A DNA stretch of 64,000 bases. Origin: an uncultured Ruminiclostridium sp. (GTDB taxonomy: Bacteria; Bacillota; Clostridia; Oscillospirales; Ruminococcaceae). Position 1 is the first letter of the stretch. Every line of letters begins with the position of its first letter. The translations under genes and the position numbers were made by a program. Under the pieces are notes generated by a model. The model did no database searches, was not told the DNA's origin, and worked only from the letters and a program-made list of their open reading frames with translations. Where the stretch lies: NCBI GenBank assembly GCA_947627695.1, contig CANQXF010000012.1, positions 1-64,000 of the forward strand, given 5' to 3'. Positions 7,857-16,703 of the stretch are shown piece after piece.

Positions 7857-10037
7857 ATGCTTTTAGATAAAATATCAGCCATAGGAAGGACCTGTACAGG
7901 CTGTTCATTGTGTAAGAATATCTGCCCCGTGGGAGCGATCGAAATGCTCCCTAACGAGGACGGATTTATAAGACCGAAAATCGACAGCGAAAAATGTATT
8001 CACTGCGAAAAATGCGAAAAGAAATGCCCCCAGCTTGATCACGCTGTTTCCAACGAGGCAGAGCCGCCCTGCTACGCTGTAAAAATGTCGCCTGACGTAT
8101 TAGAGGTAAGCTCATCGGGCGGAGCGTTCACCGCCCTTGCAAACTATGTTTTCGATAAAGGCGGATATGTGTGCGGAGCCGCTTACGACGAGGATTTCAG
8201 GGGAGTATCCCAGATAATGATTTCCGACAAAGCGGATATGTATAAGCTGAGGGGCTCAAAATACGTTTACAGCAAGCCCGGAAATATCTACAAGCAGGTG
8301 CATGAAAAGTTGAATGAAGGAGCGTACGTCCTCTTTTCGGGAGCCCCCTGTCAGGTGGCGGCGCTTAAAGCGTATCTTCCCAAGGATTTTAAAAAGCTGA
8401 TAACAGTTGACCTGCTTTGCGGCGGCTATCCTCCCGAAAAGCTTTTCCGTCAGTATGTGGACAGTGTTGCAAACGGCAGGGAAATAAAAAACATTTCTTT
8501 CCGCTCCAAAAAATACAGCTGGTACATAAACGGAATAAGGATTGAATTTACAAACGGAGAGGAACATATTATTCACTCAATGCGTGACCCTTACCTTAAA
8601 GCATATTTAAAATTTATGATAACATCAGAATCCTGCGACAACTGCCAATTTGCTCCCACTCCGAGAGTTGGCGACTTTACGATAGGCGATTTCTGGAGCT
8701 TTGACAAATATGACGAAACGGTAGATCTGGAAAAAGGCATAAGCTGCATACTTACAAACAACAAAAAATCAATGGAAATTTTTGAGGAGATAAAGGGCTC
8801 GTTTGAATTTGTAAAAAGAATGCCCCTGTCCTTCCTCAGACGGTTTAACAGAATGAATGAAAAACGCAAACCTGTCCTCGCCAGACAAAGATTTTTCCGT
8901 CTGATAAAGGATGGCTGGGACTTTAAAAAAGCGGTGGATTACGCCCTTAACTGGAAATTTGACGTAGCTGTAAGCGGCTGCTGGACTGTACCCAATTATG
9001 GCGGCGATCTGACGTATTATGCTTTGTACAACACTATCAAGGATATGGGATATTCTGTGATTATGGTAGAGAGACGGGCAGATATTCCGGGATATGACAT
9101 TCCCGTTCCGCGTCATTTTGCTGTAAATCCTTACCCGTTTTATGATGTTTGCAGAATACATAAAAATTTCAATGACCAAGCGGAGTTGAATGTTCGGGTA
9201 AAAACGTTTGTTTTAGGCTCGGATCAGGTTTGGAACTTTAAACTGATGAGTCCCAATGCGATAAAGAGTTGGTCTTTTGATTATGTCAAGGAATTCAGAC
9301 GGAAAATATCGTATGCAAGTTCCTTTGGTTCATCAGAGTTTACAGGAACGGAAAAGGAAAAGGAAGAATTCGGAGCATTATTAAGAAGGTTTAACGCGGT
9401 TTCCGTCAGAGAAAAAGCGGGAATAGACATTTGCGACCAATTGGGTGTAAAAGCCGTTCAGGTCATTGACCCCGTTTTTTTGTGCCAAAAGGAGCATTAT
9501 AAAAAGCTGATAGACTCCGCAAAGTGTTCTGTGGGCGGAGATTATATCTGCACATATTTTATTCACCCGAATTCAACGAAATACGGTATGGAAAAGATAT
9601 GCGAGGAGCTGAACTTAGGGCATATCAACACTATCAACGCAGACGAGGATATGCTTTCAAAAGATAGATTTAATAAAGCTAAGTGGCCGTACACGCTTGA
9701 AGATAACCTGACAGTTGAAAGCTGGCTAAAATATCTTACCAACAGCAACCTTATTATCACTGATTCATTTCACGCTACCTCGCTTGCAATAATTTACAAT
9801 ATACCTTTTGTTTTTATAAAAGGCTCCCTTAATGTATTAGTTGGAATGGACAGATTGGGAACACTTTTAGGAATAGCCGGACTGGAAAACAGAGTCGTAA
9901 CCACCGTTGAAGAAGCCTTTGAAAAAAAGACCTACAACCAGCCTATCGACTGGGAGCAGGTAAACGCCAGAATGAAGCCCGAGATAGAAAGAAGCAGACA
10001 GTGGCTTGAAAATGCTTTGAAAGCGGAGATTATATGA
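7857..10037 (+). CDS. Ferredoxin/FrhB-polysaccharide pyruvyl transferase fusion (copy 2)
   Basis: A 726-aa protein with the same architecture as 3165-5342: a ferredoxin-like head with Cys 13, 16, 19, 23 (CTGCSLCKNICPVG) and a second cluster CIHCEKCEKKCPQ, the FrhB-like block (SGAPCQVAALKAYLP, CDNCQFAPTPRVGD), then a pyruvyl transferase domain from about residue 364 (NYGGDLTYYALY, LGSDQVWN, TDSFHATSLAI). The two copies are clearly diverged, so they probably act on different residues rather than being a recent duplication. SD is AAGGAGG, 7 nt before ATG. A broken piece of a further copy's C-terminus is found near 11650. Confidence 0.85.
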   Translation: MLLDKISAIGRTCTGCSLCKNICPVGAIEMLPNEDGFIRPKIDSEKCIHCEKCEKKCPQLDHAVSNEAEPPCYAVKMSPDVLEVSSSGGAFTALANYVFDKGGYVCGAAYDEDFRGVSQIMISDKADMYKLRGSKYVYSKPGNIYKQVHEKLNEGAYVLFSGAPCQVAALKAYLPKDFKKLITVDLLCGGYPPEKLFRQYVDSVANGREIKNISFRSKKYSWYINGIRIEFTNGEEHIIHSMRDPYLKAYLKFMITSESCDNCQFAPTPRVGDFTIGDFWSFDKYDETVDLEKGISCILTNNKKSMEIFEEIKGSFEFVKRMPLSFLRRFNRMNEKRKPVLARQRFFRLIKDGWDFKKAVDYALNWKFDVAVSGCWTVPNYGGDLTYYALYNTIKDMGYSVIMVERRADIPGYDIPVPRHFAVNPYPFYDVCRIHKNFNDQAELNVRVKTFVLGSDQVWNFKLMSPNAIKSWSFDYVKEFRRKISYASSFGSSEFTGTEKEKEEFGALLRRFNAVSVREKAGIDICDQLGVKAVQVIDPVFLCQKEHYKKLIDSAKCSVGGDYICTYFIHPNSTKYGMEKICEELNLGHINTINADEDMLSKDRFNKAKWPYTLEDNLTVESWLKYLTNSNLIITDSFHATSLAIIYNIPFVFIKGSLNVLVGMDRLGTLLGIAGLENRVVTTVEEAFEKKTYNQPIDWEQVNARMKPEIERSRQWLENALKAEII

Positions 10038-10056
10038 AAAAGAGGTAACAGAAAGT

Positions 10057-11587
10057 ATGCTTACAATTAAAACCCCCTTTATAGATGAAAAGGACGGAAT
10101 ATCAACGCTGATAACTGATGTTGATGTAAACGGAGATGTTAGACGGATAACCGCAAGTGTGGAAAATGAGTATGCACCGTATCTTTGCTGTGAACGCTCA
10201 GACGCTGTGGTGATAGGCTTGTTATCCTATGCTCTTCGTCATAAGCATGATATCGTCTGCGAAGCTCCTGTGACTGATGAGTTGCTGTATAATATAAACG
10301 AAGTTCTGCTTCCCGCTTTGCTGACAAATGATAGCGAAAATTATAATGTACATATAACCTGCGACACCGCACCGTGTATTCAAAAATCGTTGCGGGGGGG
10401 TAGGAACTGGATTATCCTGCGGAGTAGACAGTTTTCATGCGGTCGCTAAGCACTACAACTCGCCGTATAAGAACAACGCCCTTACTCATCTTGCCGTATA
10501 TAATGCAGGCTCGTTCAACGCAGTATACAAAAACAGCGGGCTGGATTTTGTACAGAAAAAGGTGTTTGAAAGAGCAAAAACAGTGGCAGCAGAGCTTGGC
10601 TTGCCTTTGATTACTGTTAATACAAACATACATAAGATGTTTCCTCAGAATCATTATCTCACCCATACGTACACGGATATGTTTGCGGTCTATTCTTTGC
10701 AGAAACTTTGGAAAACCTATTATTATTCAAGCACTTACGATTACGGCGGATTTGAACTTGACGGAAATTTGAATATTGACCCTGCGCATTTTGAGATATT
10801 ACTGCTCAACTGCTTTTCTACCTCACAATTAAGGCTTTACTCGGACGGTGCGTCAAAGATAAGAGATGATAAAGTAGCGTTTATTGCCGATTTTGAGCCG
10901 GCCCGCAAATATCTTCACGTCTGCACCGCTAAAGAGGTAAACTGCGGGCACTGCGAAAAATGTATGAGAACGCTGTTGGAGATGGATGCGACAGGAACAT
11001 TGGAAAAATTTAGTGAATCTTTTGACATAGAAGGCTACAAAAAGAACAGGTCTATGTATTACCGTAATTTATGCAAGCAAAAGATATTGGGAAATGCTTA
11101 TTTGCAAAGAACGTTTGATGTGTTATACAAGACCAACAGGGAAGAGTTTGATAAGTACCTGTCCGAATTTACAACAGAAAATCTGATAAGAAGGCTTGAC
11201 GATCAGGGAAGATTAACTGACAGGTGGAGAAAATACACCGCTATTTTTGAAAAAGCTTTGGACAGGGCAAAACTGAAAGAAAATATACAACAACGATTTG
11301 CTGAAAAGAACGTGAAAACAGTAGCGTTTTACGGCGACGGGGAACTTAGAAGGTTTTTGTACGGGATAATAAAGGAGATAGACGGCGTTGAGGTAAAATA
11401 TATAGTAGAGGACGGCAAGCTGGACTGGCTACCTTTTCCAAGCTATGCGAGAACATCCAGCGAGCTTCCCGATATAAATCTAATGATAATAACCGACGTG
11501 CTGGCGTTTCCCGCTATACAAAGAATGATGAAAAGGGATCATTCTTTTGATGTGGTAAGTGGCGAAGAGCTGATAACGGGAGAGTAA
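10057..11587 (+). pseudogene. PP-loop (N-type ATP-pyrophosphatase) protein split at a G7 tract
   Basis: Two frames, 10057-10449 and an overlapping frame running on to 11587, together make one ~509-aa protein if one G is removed from the run 10394-10400. The restored junction reads SLRGVGTGLSCGVDSFHAV, a PP-loop ATP-binding signature (SCGVDS in place of SGGxDS) in the fold of asparagine-synthase and QueC-type enzymes. Further on are CGHCEKCMRTLL (probable Zn knuckle) and VAFYGDGELRR (Rossmann-like nucleotide loop). Family role here is unknown; adenylation of a carboxyl or sugar in glycan modification is plausible. Last gene of the cluster. A phase-variable gene, a true pseudogene, or a sequencing error are all possible; everything after the break is intact, which favours one of the first and last. 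Confidence 0.75.
10394..10400 (+). repeat. G7 homopolymer at the frameshift
   Basis: Seven consecutive G inside the PP-loop gene. Six G would restore one continuous frame. Poly-G tracts of this length are typical slippage sites in surface-glycan genes of other bacteria. Confidence 0.85.
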
Positions 11588-11641
11588 AAATAAGAAACAA
11601 CCTTATACTTTTTCTATCGTCGCTGAAAGCTTGAACGGAAA

Positions 11642-11690
11642 GGAATAGGCAGTAGCTTGAAAATGCACTGAAGGCGGAGAAAAGTTTCTC
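11642..11690 (+). pseudogene. Fragment of a third FrhB-pyruvyl transferase C-terminus
   Basis: The plus strand reads RQ-stop-LENALKAE, matching the end of copy 2 (SRQWLENALKAEII) with the Trp codon changed to TAG. Nucleotide agreement with 10004-10050 is close over about 34 bases. No other part of the gene is visible. It is best explained as the scar of a recombination or deletion that removed an additional fusion gene downstream of the cluster. The 11588-12068 interval holds this fragment, a short open piece ending LFLPPEPFDMASLTKGTD near 11770 that I cannot assign, and a terminator. Confidence 0.55.
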
Positions 11691-11931
11691 ATTGGCTCTG
11701 GAAAATATAAAGGCAAAGCATTGTTCCTCCCGCCTGAACCTTTTGACATGGCGAGCCTGACAAAAGGCACAGATTAAGTCTCATTTTTATTTGAACAGGC
11801 ATAACAGTTTTTATAAAGAAATATTAAAGTTTAATTTATCGTATTACAGAAATATTTATTGTTAGAAAATTTTAATAAAGTTTCTATAATTGCGATAAAA
11901 CTCTATTCAACATATTTAAACAACGATATGC

Positions 11932-11970
11932 AAATACCGATAGTCTTCAACATAAGACTGTCGGTATTTT
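11932..11970 (+). terminator. Intrinsic terminator after the glycan cluster
   Basis: A 16-bp stem (11932-11947 with 11954-11969, loop CAACAT) with an A-rich 5' side and a T-rich 3' side; almost fully paired with one G-T/A mismatch region. It could work for either strand. Confidence 0.75.
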
Positions 11971-12068
11971 CTGTTGTAAAAAACAGAATAAGTCAATTAT
12001 ATAATTCCCGTGCGCCGCCCTTCAATCGTTTTGACGAAAAACTGAAAAAATGATTGGAGGAAATAAAA

Positions 12069-12506
12069 ATGCAAAGGAATTATAAATTAACCGTGAGCGT
12101 TTACAACACAATTACAAAACAATATGAATTAATTGAGGTGTCAGAGAAAGTCAGAGCAGAATACCTCAGAGGTCAAGGAAAAATCTACCGCAATAACAAG
12201 CGCTTTTTTAAACATGAAATACAAATGAGCAGTCTTATTGGCGGCGAAGATGGGGCTTACGAGAATTTCAGAGAATTTGTAAATTCAGATAATACGCCTG
12301 AATCAGAGGCTATGAAAAATTCAGCGGTGTCTGATTTACATAAGGCAATCTCCAGGTTGACAGGGAAAGAGCAGGAACTCATTATTGCGTTGTTTTTTGA
12401 CGGCGTATCCGAGAAGGATTACGCTACTCTTACAGGGGTAAGCAGACAGGCGATAAATGAGAGAAAACAAAGAATTTTTAAAAAGTTGAAAAAATTTTTA
12501 AAATAA
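12069..12506 (+). CDS. Sigma-70-like regulator of mobile element
   Basis: A 145-aa protein whose C-terminus is a sigma region 4-type helix-turn-helix: DLHKAISRLTGKEQELI, then EKDYATLTGVSRQAINERKQR. The N-terminal half begins with a short beta-rich part followed by EVSEKVRAEYLRGQGK. Proteins of this type occur in Clostridia conjugative and mobilisable elements, where they act as small transcription regulators. ATG 12069 is preferred because GGAGG (12056-12060) ends 8 nt upstream; a TTG at 12054 sits before the SD. It is the first gene of the decayed mobile region. Confidence 0.7.
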   Translation: MQRNYKLTVSVYNTITKQYELIEVSEKVRAEYLRGQGKIYRNNKRFFKHEIQMSSLIGGEDGAYENFREFVNSDNTPESEAMKNSAVSDLHKAISRLTGKEQELIIALFFDGVSEKDYATLTGVSRQAINERKQRIFKKLKKFLK

Positions 12507-12624
12507 TCCTTGCTGATTTTCTAAAAAAGAGAGGTATACAAGTGAGAGAAATTGTTATATCTCTCTTACGCTCATTGAAAACATAATATACCAATAACGG
12601 ATACGTTCTCGTTATCGTCCCCAA

Positions 12625-12836
12625 AACGGACAAGCCTAAGGATAAAATCAGCGGTGGAAGTAGCAATCTGCGGCAGGCGACGACAGATAACGGGTACAAT
12701 GATACTTCCGTCCAGCCACAGTTCACACAATGGGGGCGGCAACCAGAGAACCTGGTCGGGGTGAAATTCCCATGAAGGCAAGCCAAAGCCTGTCCGTTAT
12801 TGCCCAAAGTCAGGGGATATCAAGGATAAATACTGA
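12625..12836 (+). ncRNA. Structured RNA candidate, branched, ~175 nt core
   Basis: The 417-nt space between the sigma-like gene and mazF folds into a closed, branched structure by eye. AACGGACA (12625-12632) pairs with TGTCCGTT (12791-12798) and encloses several helices. GGTGGAAGTA (12653-12662) pairs with TACTTCCGTC (12703-12712); inside it ATCTG (12666-12670) pairs with CAGAT (12684-12688). ATGGG (12730-12734) pairs with CCCAT (12769-12773), and inside that ACCAG (12742-12746) pairs with CTGGT (12752-12756). A further GTCAG/CTGAC hairpin follows at 12809-12836. The nested perfect stems are seen directly. The family is not recognised; a group II intron domain fragment, a mobile-element RNA or a regulatory leader for mazF are alternatives. 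Strand is assumed from neighbours. Confidence 0.45.
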
Positions 12837-12924
12837 CAATTAGCAAATGTCAAAACGATTGATGATGATATATGCGGCGGACTGCCCATGCAATCCGCCG
12901 CCTATACATAAAAAAGGAAGTATA

Positions 12925-13284
12925 ATGCAGGAAATAAAAAGGGGAGAAATATATTACGCCTGTTTTGACAACGCTGTGGGAAGTGAACAAAGCGGCTTGC
13001 GCCCTGTGGTGATTATACAAAACGACAAAGGAAATCGCTACAGCCCTACCACGATCGTGGCAGCAATCACAAGCAACACAGACAAGCCGCGGCTTCCTAC
13101 CCATGTGCCGATACAATGCTATGGTTTGCATACAGATTCGTTGATACTTGCAGAACAAGTCAGAACGATAGATAAAAACAGGCTGCAAGACTATGTGGGA
13201 ACGCTTGATCAATTTTATATAGAAAAGATGGATAAAGCATTATCTATCAGCTTTGGGCTGTCACACCAAAGGAGGATAACATGA
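12925..13284 (+). CDS. mazF: MazF/PemK-type endoribonuclease toxin
   Basis: A 119-aa PemK/MazF-family protein, a sequence-specific mRNA interferase. IKRGEIYYACFDNAVGSEQ and LRPVVIIQNDKGN are the conserved N-terminal strands with the catalytic Arg, SPTTIVAAITS carries the family's Ser/Thr, and LPTHVPIQ is typical. The ATG at 12925 follows AAGGAAG by 6 nt; a longer in-frame opening at 12847 has no ribosome site and codes no conserved sequence. No MazE-like gene precedes it. Upstream is the structured RNA candidate, downstream a 47-aa ORF coupled by ATGA. It may serve element maintenance, or may be a solitary chromosomal-type MazF. Confidence 0.85.
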   Translation: MQEIKRGEIYYACFDNAVGSEQSGLRPVVIIQNDKGNRYSPTTIVAAITSNTDKPRLPTHVPIQCYGLHTDSLILAEQVRTIDKNRLQDYVGTLDQFYIEKMDKALSISFGLSHQRRIT

Positions 13285-13424
13285 ATAACGAAGAAAAGGA
13301 AATAAAACTTGACGATAAAATAACAGTGATATTTACAGGCAGGGAGAACAAGAAGAAAATGGACGAGATCCTCTGGCATCTGATGAAACAGTTTGAGGAA
13401 AGAATTTCTCAAACTAAACAGTAA
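13281..13424 (+). CDS. 47-aa protein coupled to mazF
   Basis: A short ORF that opens inside the mazF stop (ATGA overlap at 13281-13284) and has AAGGAGG 6 nt upstream, so translation is expected. The protein is charged: KLDDKITVIFTGRENKKK, then a helix MDEILWHLMKQFEERIS. It has no membrane segment. Candidates are a small antitoxin in reversed order or a transposon accessory peptide; nothing decides between them. Too short for standard gene callers but the coupling and SD support it. Confidence 0.55.
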   Translation: MNNEEKEIKLDDKITVIFTGRENKKKMDEILWHLMKQFEERISQTKQ

Positions 13425-13527
13425 TTGTTATATTACGGGAATCATAAAAGCAAACTCGCCATACTTTTGTGATTTTATGACAAATGCTGAGTAAAAGCCG
13501 GATTTTAGATCTGTACCATTTATTACC

Positions 13528-13555
13528 TTGCATAATAAACTTTTTATGATACAAT
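13528..13555 (+). promoter_or_regulatory. Likely promoter before polymerase remnant
   Basis: TTGCAT, 16-nt spacer, TACAAT, followed by GAAAGGAGAG at 13572-13581. Confidence 0.5.
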
Positions 13556-13586
13556 ATATGATACATCACCTGAAAGGAGAGCGTAG

Positions 13587-14075
13587 CTTACAATAGGTTA
13601 TGATATTGAAAACCTCATAAATCCCGAAATAGCTGATAAATATTTTGGTGAAGTCACCACTGACCATTATGGGCGAAAAGTACCAAAACACGCTCACGGC
13701 ACAATAAATTTAAAGCAACCCACGTCATCAGGCAGGCTGATAACCAATGCTGCAATGGAACTGTTCGACCGCATAACGGACAAAAATCTTCTGATAAGAA
13801 GAATTACCATAGCAGCGTGCAGAGTTGTTGAGGAAACAACGGTAAAGCAGAAGAAACACGAAAATACTCAACTCGATTTCTTCACAGATTATAAAGCGTT
13901 GGAACAAGCAAGAGCAAGGGAAGAAAGAATGCTGAAAAGGGAAAACAAGGCCCAGAAAGCGATCATCGGCATTAAGAAAAAGTATGGAAAGAATTCGATC
14001 ATAAAAGGAATAAATTTAGAGGAAGGCTCTACCGCAATACAGAGAAACGGTCAGATAGGCGGACACAAGGCCTGA
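13587..14075 (+). pseudogene. Y-family DNA polymerase (UmuC/DinB-like), N-terminus deleted
   Basis: The frame opens right after a TAG at 13584 with LTIGYDIENL and continues as GEVTTDHYGRKVPKHAHGTINL, then LDFFTDYKALEQ and finally KGINLEEG and QIGGHKA. This is the standard C-terminal third (little finger and tail) of the UmuC-type polymerases carried by Clostridia mobile elements. The palm and fingers with all catalytic acidic residues are missing. A promoter and a strong ribosome site sit directly before the break, as if an internal deletion joined the original 5' leader to the 3' end. A short product could start at ATG 13755 but would have no polymerase activity. Confidence 0.8.
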
Positions 14076-14090
14076 GCAGGGAGGAAATAC

Positions 14091-14525
14091 ATGGCGGATA
14101 ATTACGACGATATAATCAACTTACCTCATCACCGGTCGGCAAAGCACCCTCACATGTCCCTTCATGACCGAGCAGCTCAGTTCAGCCCATTCGCCGCTAT
14201 AACGGGGCACGAAGAAGCAATTGAGGAAACCGCCCGACTGACAGACGAAAAGCCGATAATCAGCGAGGATAAAGCCGCCGAGTTAAGCGACAAGCTGCGG
14301 CTTATAAATGAGTTAAAAGCTGAAAGACCCACGGTGAAAATAACTTACTTCGTCCCCGACGAAAGAAAAAGTGGCGGATCATGCGTCACAAAAATAAGAA
14401 GTGTACGAAGAATTGACGAGGTGGCTAAAACTGTTATATTCACCGACAATTTCAGTATTTCCATTGATGATATAATGGAGATTGACAGTGAGATATTCAA
14501 AACAAGCGAATGGGAAAATGAATAG
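14091..14525 (+). CDS. YolD-like protein
   Basis: A 144-aa protein with the YolD-type opening DDIINLPHHRSAKHPHMSLHDRAAQFSPFAA and a beta-rich C-terminal half (KITYFVP, TKIRSVRRIDEVAKTVIF). YolD-like genes regularly follow Y-family polymerase genes on Firmicutes elements and are thought to accompany SOS-type functions; the exact role is not established. SD AGGGAGG, 6 nt before ATG. It is intact although the polymerase before it is truncated. Confidence 0.8.
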   Translation: MADNYDDIINLPHHRSAKHPHMSLHDRAAQFSPFAAITGHEEAIEETARLTDEKPIISEDKAAELSDKLRLINELKAERPTVKITYFVPDERKSGGSCVTKIRSVRRIDEVAKTVIFTDNFSISIDDIMEIDSEIFKTSEWENE

Positions 14526-14726
14526 CTTTCCCAAAACTGCCCAAACAGCCGGAACAATTCTTGTTGCATATCGTGATAGATACAGCAGACTGATTATGGT
14601 ATACTTGGGTTGTTGGAAAAGCATCTCGCCACGCTTACCCGACATCTTAAATCCGGTAATCGGTCAAAGGCTTATATAATCAACTCGCCATGATTTATAC
14701 AGCCACTGCACTGAAAGGAGAAGAAA

Positions 14727-16293
14727 ATGAAACGTGTAAATACGCTGTATCGAGTATCTACCAAAAAACAGGTCGATGTCACAAAGGACGATATACCGAT
14801 GCAGAAAATTGCCTGCCACGAATTTGCAGAACGGCAGGGCTGGACAATTACAAAAGAGTATTCGGAAAAAGGAATATCAGGATTTAAGGTATCAGCCGAA
14901 GATCGTGATGCCATACAGGATTTAAAACAAGCAGCACTGAACAAAGAGTTCGACGTGCTGCTTGTTTTTATGTTCGACAGAATCGGAAGAATAGACGATG
15001 AAACGCCCTTTGTGGTGGAATGGTTCGTACATCACGGAATAGAGGTATGGAGCGTAAAAGAGGGAGAGCAACGGTTTGACAGCCATGTGGACAAACTCAC
15101 AAACTATATTCGCTTCTGGCAGGCTTCGGGAGAAAGCGCAAAGACATCAGCAAGAATAAAGACCCGAATGCAGCAAATGGTTGAGGAAGGTAATTATATA
15201 GGGGGCTCCGCACCCTACGGATACCGCCTTGTAAAAAGGGGACGATTAAACAAAAAGGGAAACGAGGTGTACGACCTTGAAATTGACCCCGCCGAATCCG
15301 AAATCGTAAAGATGATCTTTGAAAGCACGGTAAAGTACGGACACGGTTCCTTTCAACTTGCAGATCGGCTGAATAAAATGGGACTCAGGACTCATAGCGG
15401 AGCAAAGTTCCAGTGCAACTCCATTATACGAATGCTGAAAAACAGAATATACTGCGGATATATCCAAACCAAAAATGCTTGTTCACCGTTTATTGAAAGG
15501 ATTCAAATTATTGATGAGGATATATTCGATATGGCACAGGAAATTTTACAACAGAGGGAAAAGAAGAATAACGGCAAGCGCACGGTGGCACTGAAAACAA
15601 AGGGGGAGTCGCTTCTGTCGGGTAACATATTCTGCGGACACTGCGGCGGCAGAATGGTATCTACTACCTATCATGAGGAATATGTAAAAGCGGACGGTAC
15701 AAAAAGCATATACCACACAAAGAAATATATCTGCTACCACCGTTCAAGAAAACTGAACGAATGCGACGGACAAGCGGCGTACAGATCAGATATTGTGGAA
15801 GAAAAGGTACTTAGTGCGATAAAGAGCCTGTTTGATAAGATAAAGACAACTCCCGAACAGGAAATATTGGAGCATAAATTCAAAAACCAAGCCGAGGACT
15901 GCAAAATAAAAAAAGCGGCAGTTTGAACAGCAACTGGAAAAGCAGACCAAGCAGCTTGAAACCTTGCAGGCGGAAATAGGAAACAGCCTGATAGGGAACA
16001 GCGTTTATTCCCCTGATGACCTTGCAGCTGCCATAAAGATTGCCAAGAAGACTGTGGAAGAAACCAAAGCCAAACTTGATGATGTGACAAATAAACTTGA
16101 AGAAGCGAAAAGCGGAGCAGACAACGTGCCGATCCTATATCAAAGGTTCCTCGGCTGGGCAAATAAGTTCGATACAGCTTCCAATGAGCAGAAAAAGATG
16201 ATAATCTGCAGTCTGTGCGATAGGATAGAGATCAGTCGTGATTATGAGGTTAGGATCGTGGTGGATATGGATTATGGGCAGTTTTGCGGGTGA
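14727..16293 (+). pseudogene. Large serine recombinase, frameshifted at A7
   Basis: A ~522-aa TnpX/integrase-type serine recombinase if one A is removed from the run 15908-15914. The N-terminal resolvase domain begins LYRVSTKKQ with catalytic Ser 11, then GRIDDETPFVVEW. The recombinase domain contains GGSAPYGYRLVKRG, and the zinc ribbon has CGHCGG with CYHRSR. In the present frame it stops at 15926 after KIKKAAV. The other frame continues as RQFEQQLEKQTKQLETLQ (coiled coil) to 16293 with DRIEISRDYEVRI. Such enzymes excise and insert mobile elements. Without the coiled coil the enzyme would be defective, unless the A7 tract slips or is a read error. SD GAAAGGAG before ATG. Confidence 0.85.
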
Positions 16294-16482
16294 CGATAGC
16301 AGCAAATCAACTTCTAAAAATGTATGGATTTGATGTAGCTATAAAGGACAAAATATCGACAAAAGCGATAGGAACTATAATGTATGCATAAAAGTTATGT
16401 ATTTTTGTTCGTGAAGGGAAAAAGTAATTTAACATTGTTGAATTTTAATTCAAAGTATATCGTTTAATATTTTCCTGCGTAA

Positions 16483-16553
16483 TCCCTGCCGTACGGTAGA
16501 GCGCTTGACTGTTAATCAAGATGTCACTGGTTCAAGTCCAGTAGGGGGAGCCA
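16483..16553 (+). pseudogene. Broken tRNA-Asn (GTT), D-arm damaged
   Basis: The anticodon arm (TTGACTGTTAATCAA), variable loop, T-arm (ACTGGTTCAAGTCCAGT), acceptor 3' strand AGGGGGA, discriminator G and CCA are all normal for tRNA-Asn. The 5' side reads TCCCTGCCGTACGGTAGAGC. The 5' half of the D-stem is missing and the acceptor 5' strand pairs at only about five positions, including one wobble. Probably an integration scar (only the 3' tRNA half retained), not a working tRNA. It is followed by a terminator. Confidence 0.7.
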
Positions 16554-16560
16554 AACGCCC

Positions 16561-16600
16561 AAATCCGAGCATTTATCCAAAAGAAAATGCTCGGATTTTT
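16561..16600 (+). terminator. Terminator after tRNA-Asn remnant 1
   Basis: AAATCCGAGCATTT pairs with AAATGCTCGGATTT, followed by T run. The same hairpin follows remnant 2. Confidence 0.85.
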
Positions 16601-16618
16601 ATTTTTCCAAAATAAATT

Positions 16619-16703
16619 AAGCGGATAGAAAAATCTATCCGCTTTTTTTATTTTCCACCAAAAATTTTATCTATCCTCCGACCAATAAGGTCGGATTATT
16701 TTT
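16619..16703 (+). terminator. Two further terminator-like hairpins
   Basis: AAGCGGATAGA (16619-16629) pairs with TCTATCCGCTT (16634-16644) with a T7 tail. TCCGACC (16677-16683) pairs with GGTCGGA (16689-16695) before TTATTTTTT. Three stacked terminators in 150 bp suggest repeated insertion at this site. Confidence 0.65.

Noticed and set aside
11859..12053. 64-aa ORF before the sigma-like gene
   Set aside because: It runs through the terminator hairpin at 11932-11970 and has no SD.
12625..12798. Retron msr-msd RNA
   Set aside because: The closing inverted stem is suggestive, but no reverse transcriptase gene is nearby.
12625..12798. Cobalamin riboswitch
   Set aside because: GGGGTGAAATTCCC recalls part of it, but the GCCACTG box and other core elements are absent, and no B12 gene follows.
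12847..12924. Longer MazF start at 12847
   Set aside because: No ribosome site and no conserved residues before 12925, which has AAGGAAG upstream.
16483..16553. Functional tRNA-Asn
   Set aside because: The 5' D-stem strand is missing and the acceptor 5' strand is mismatched, so it is listed as a remnant.
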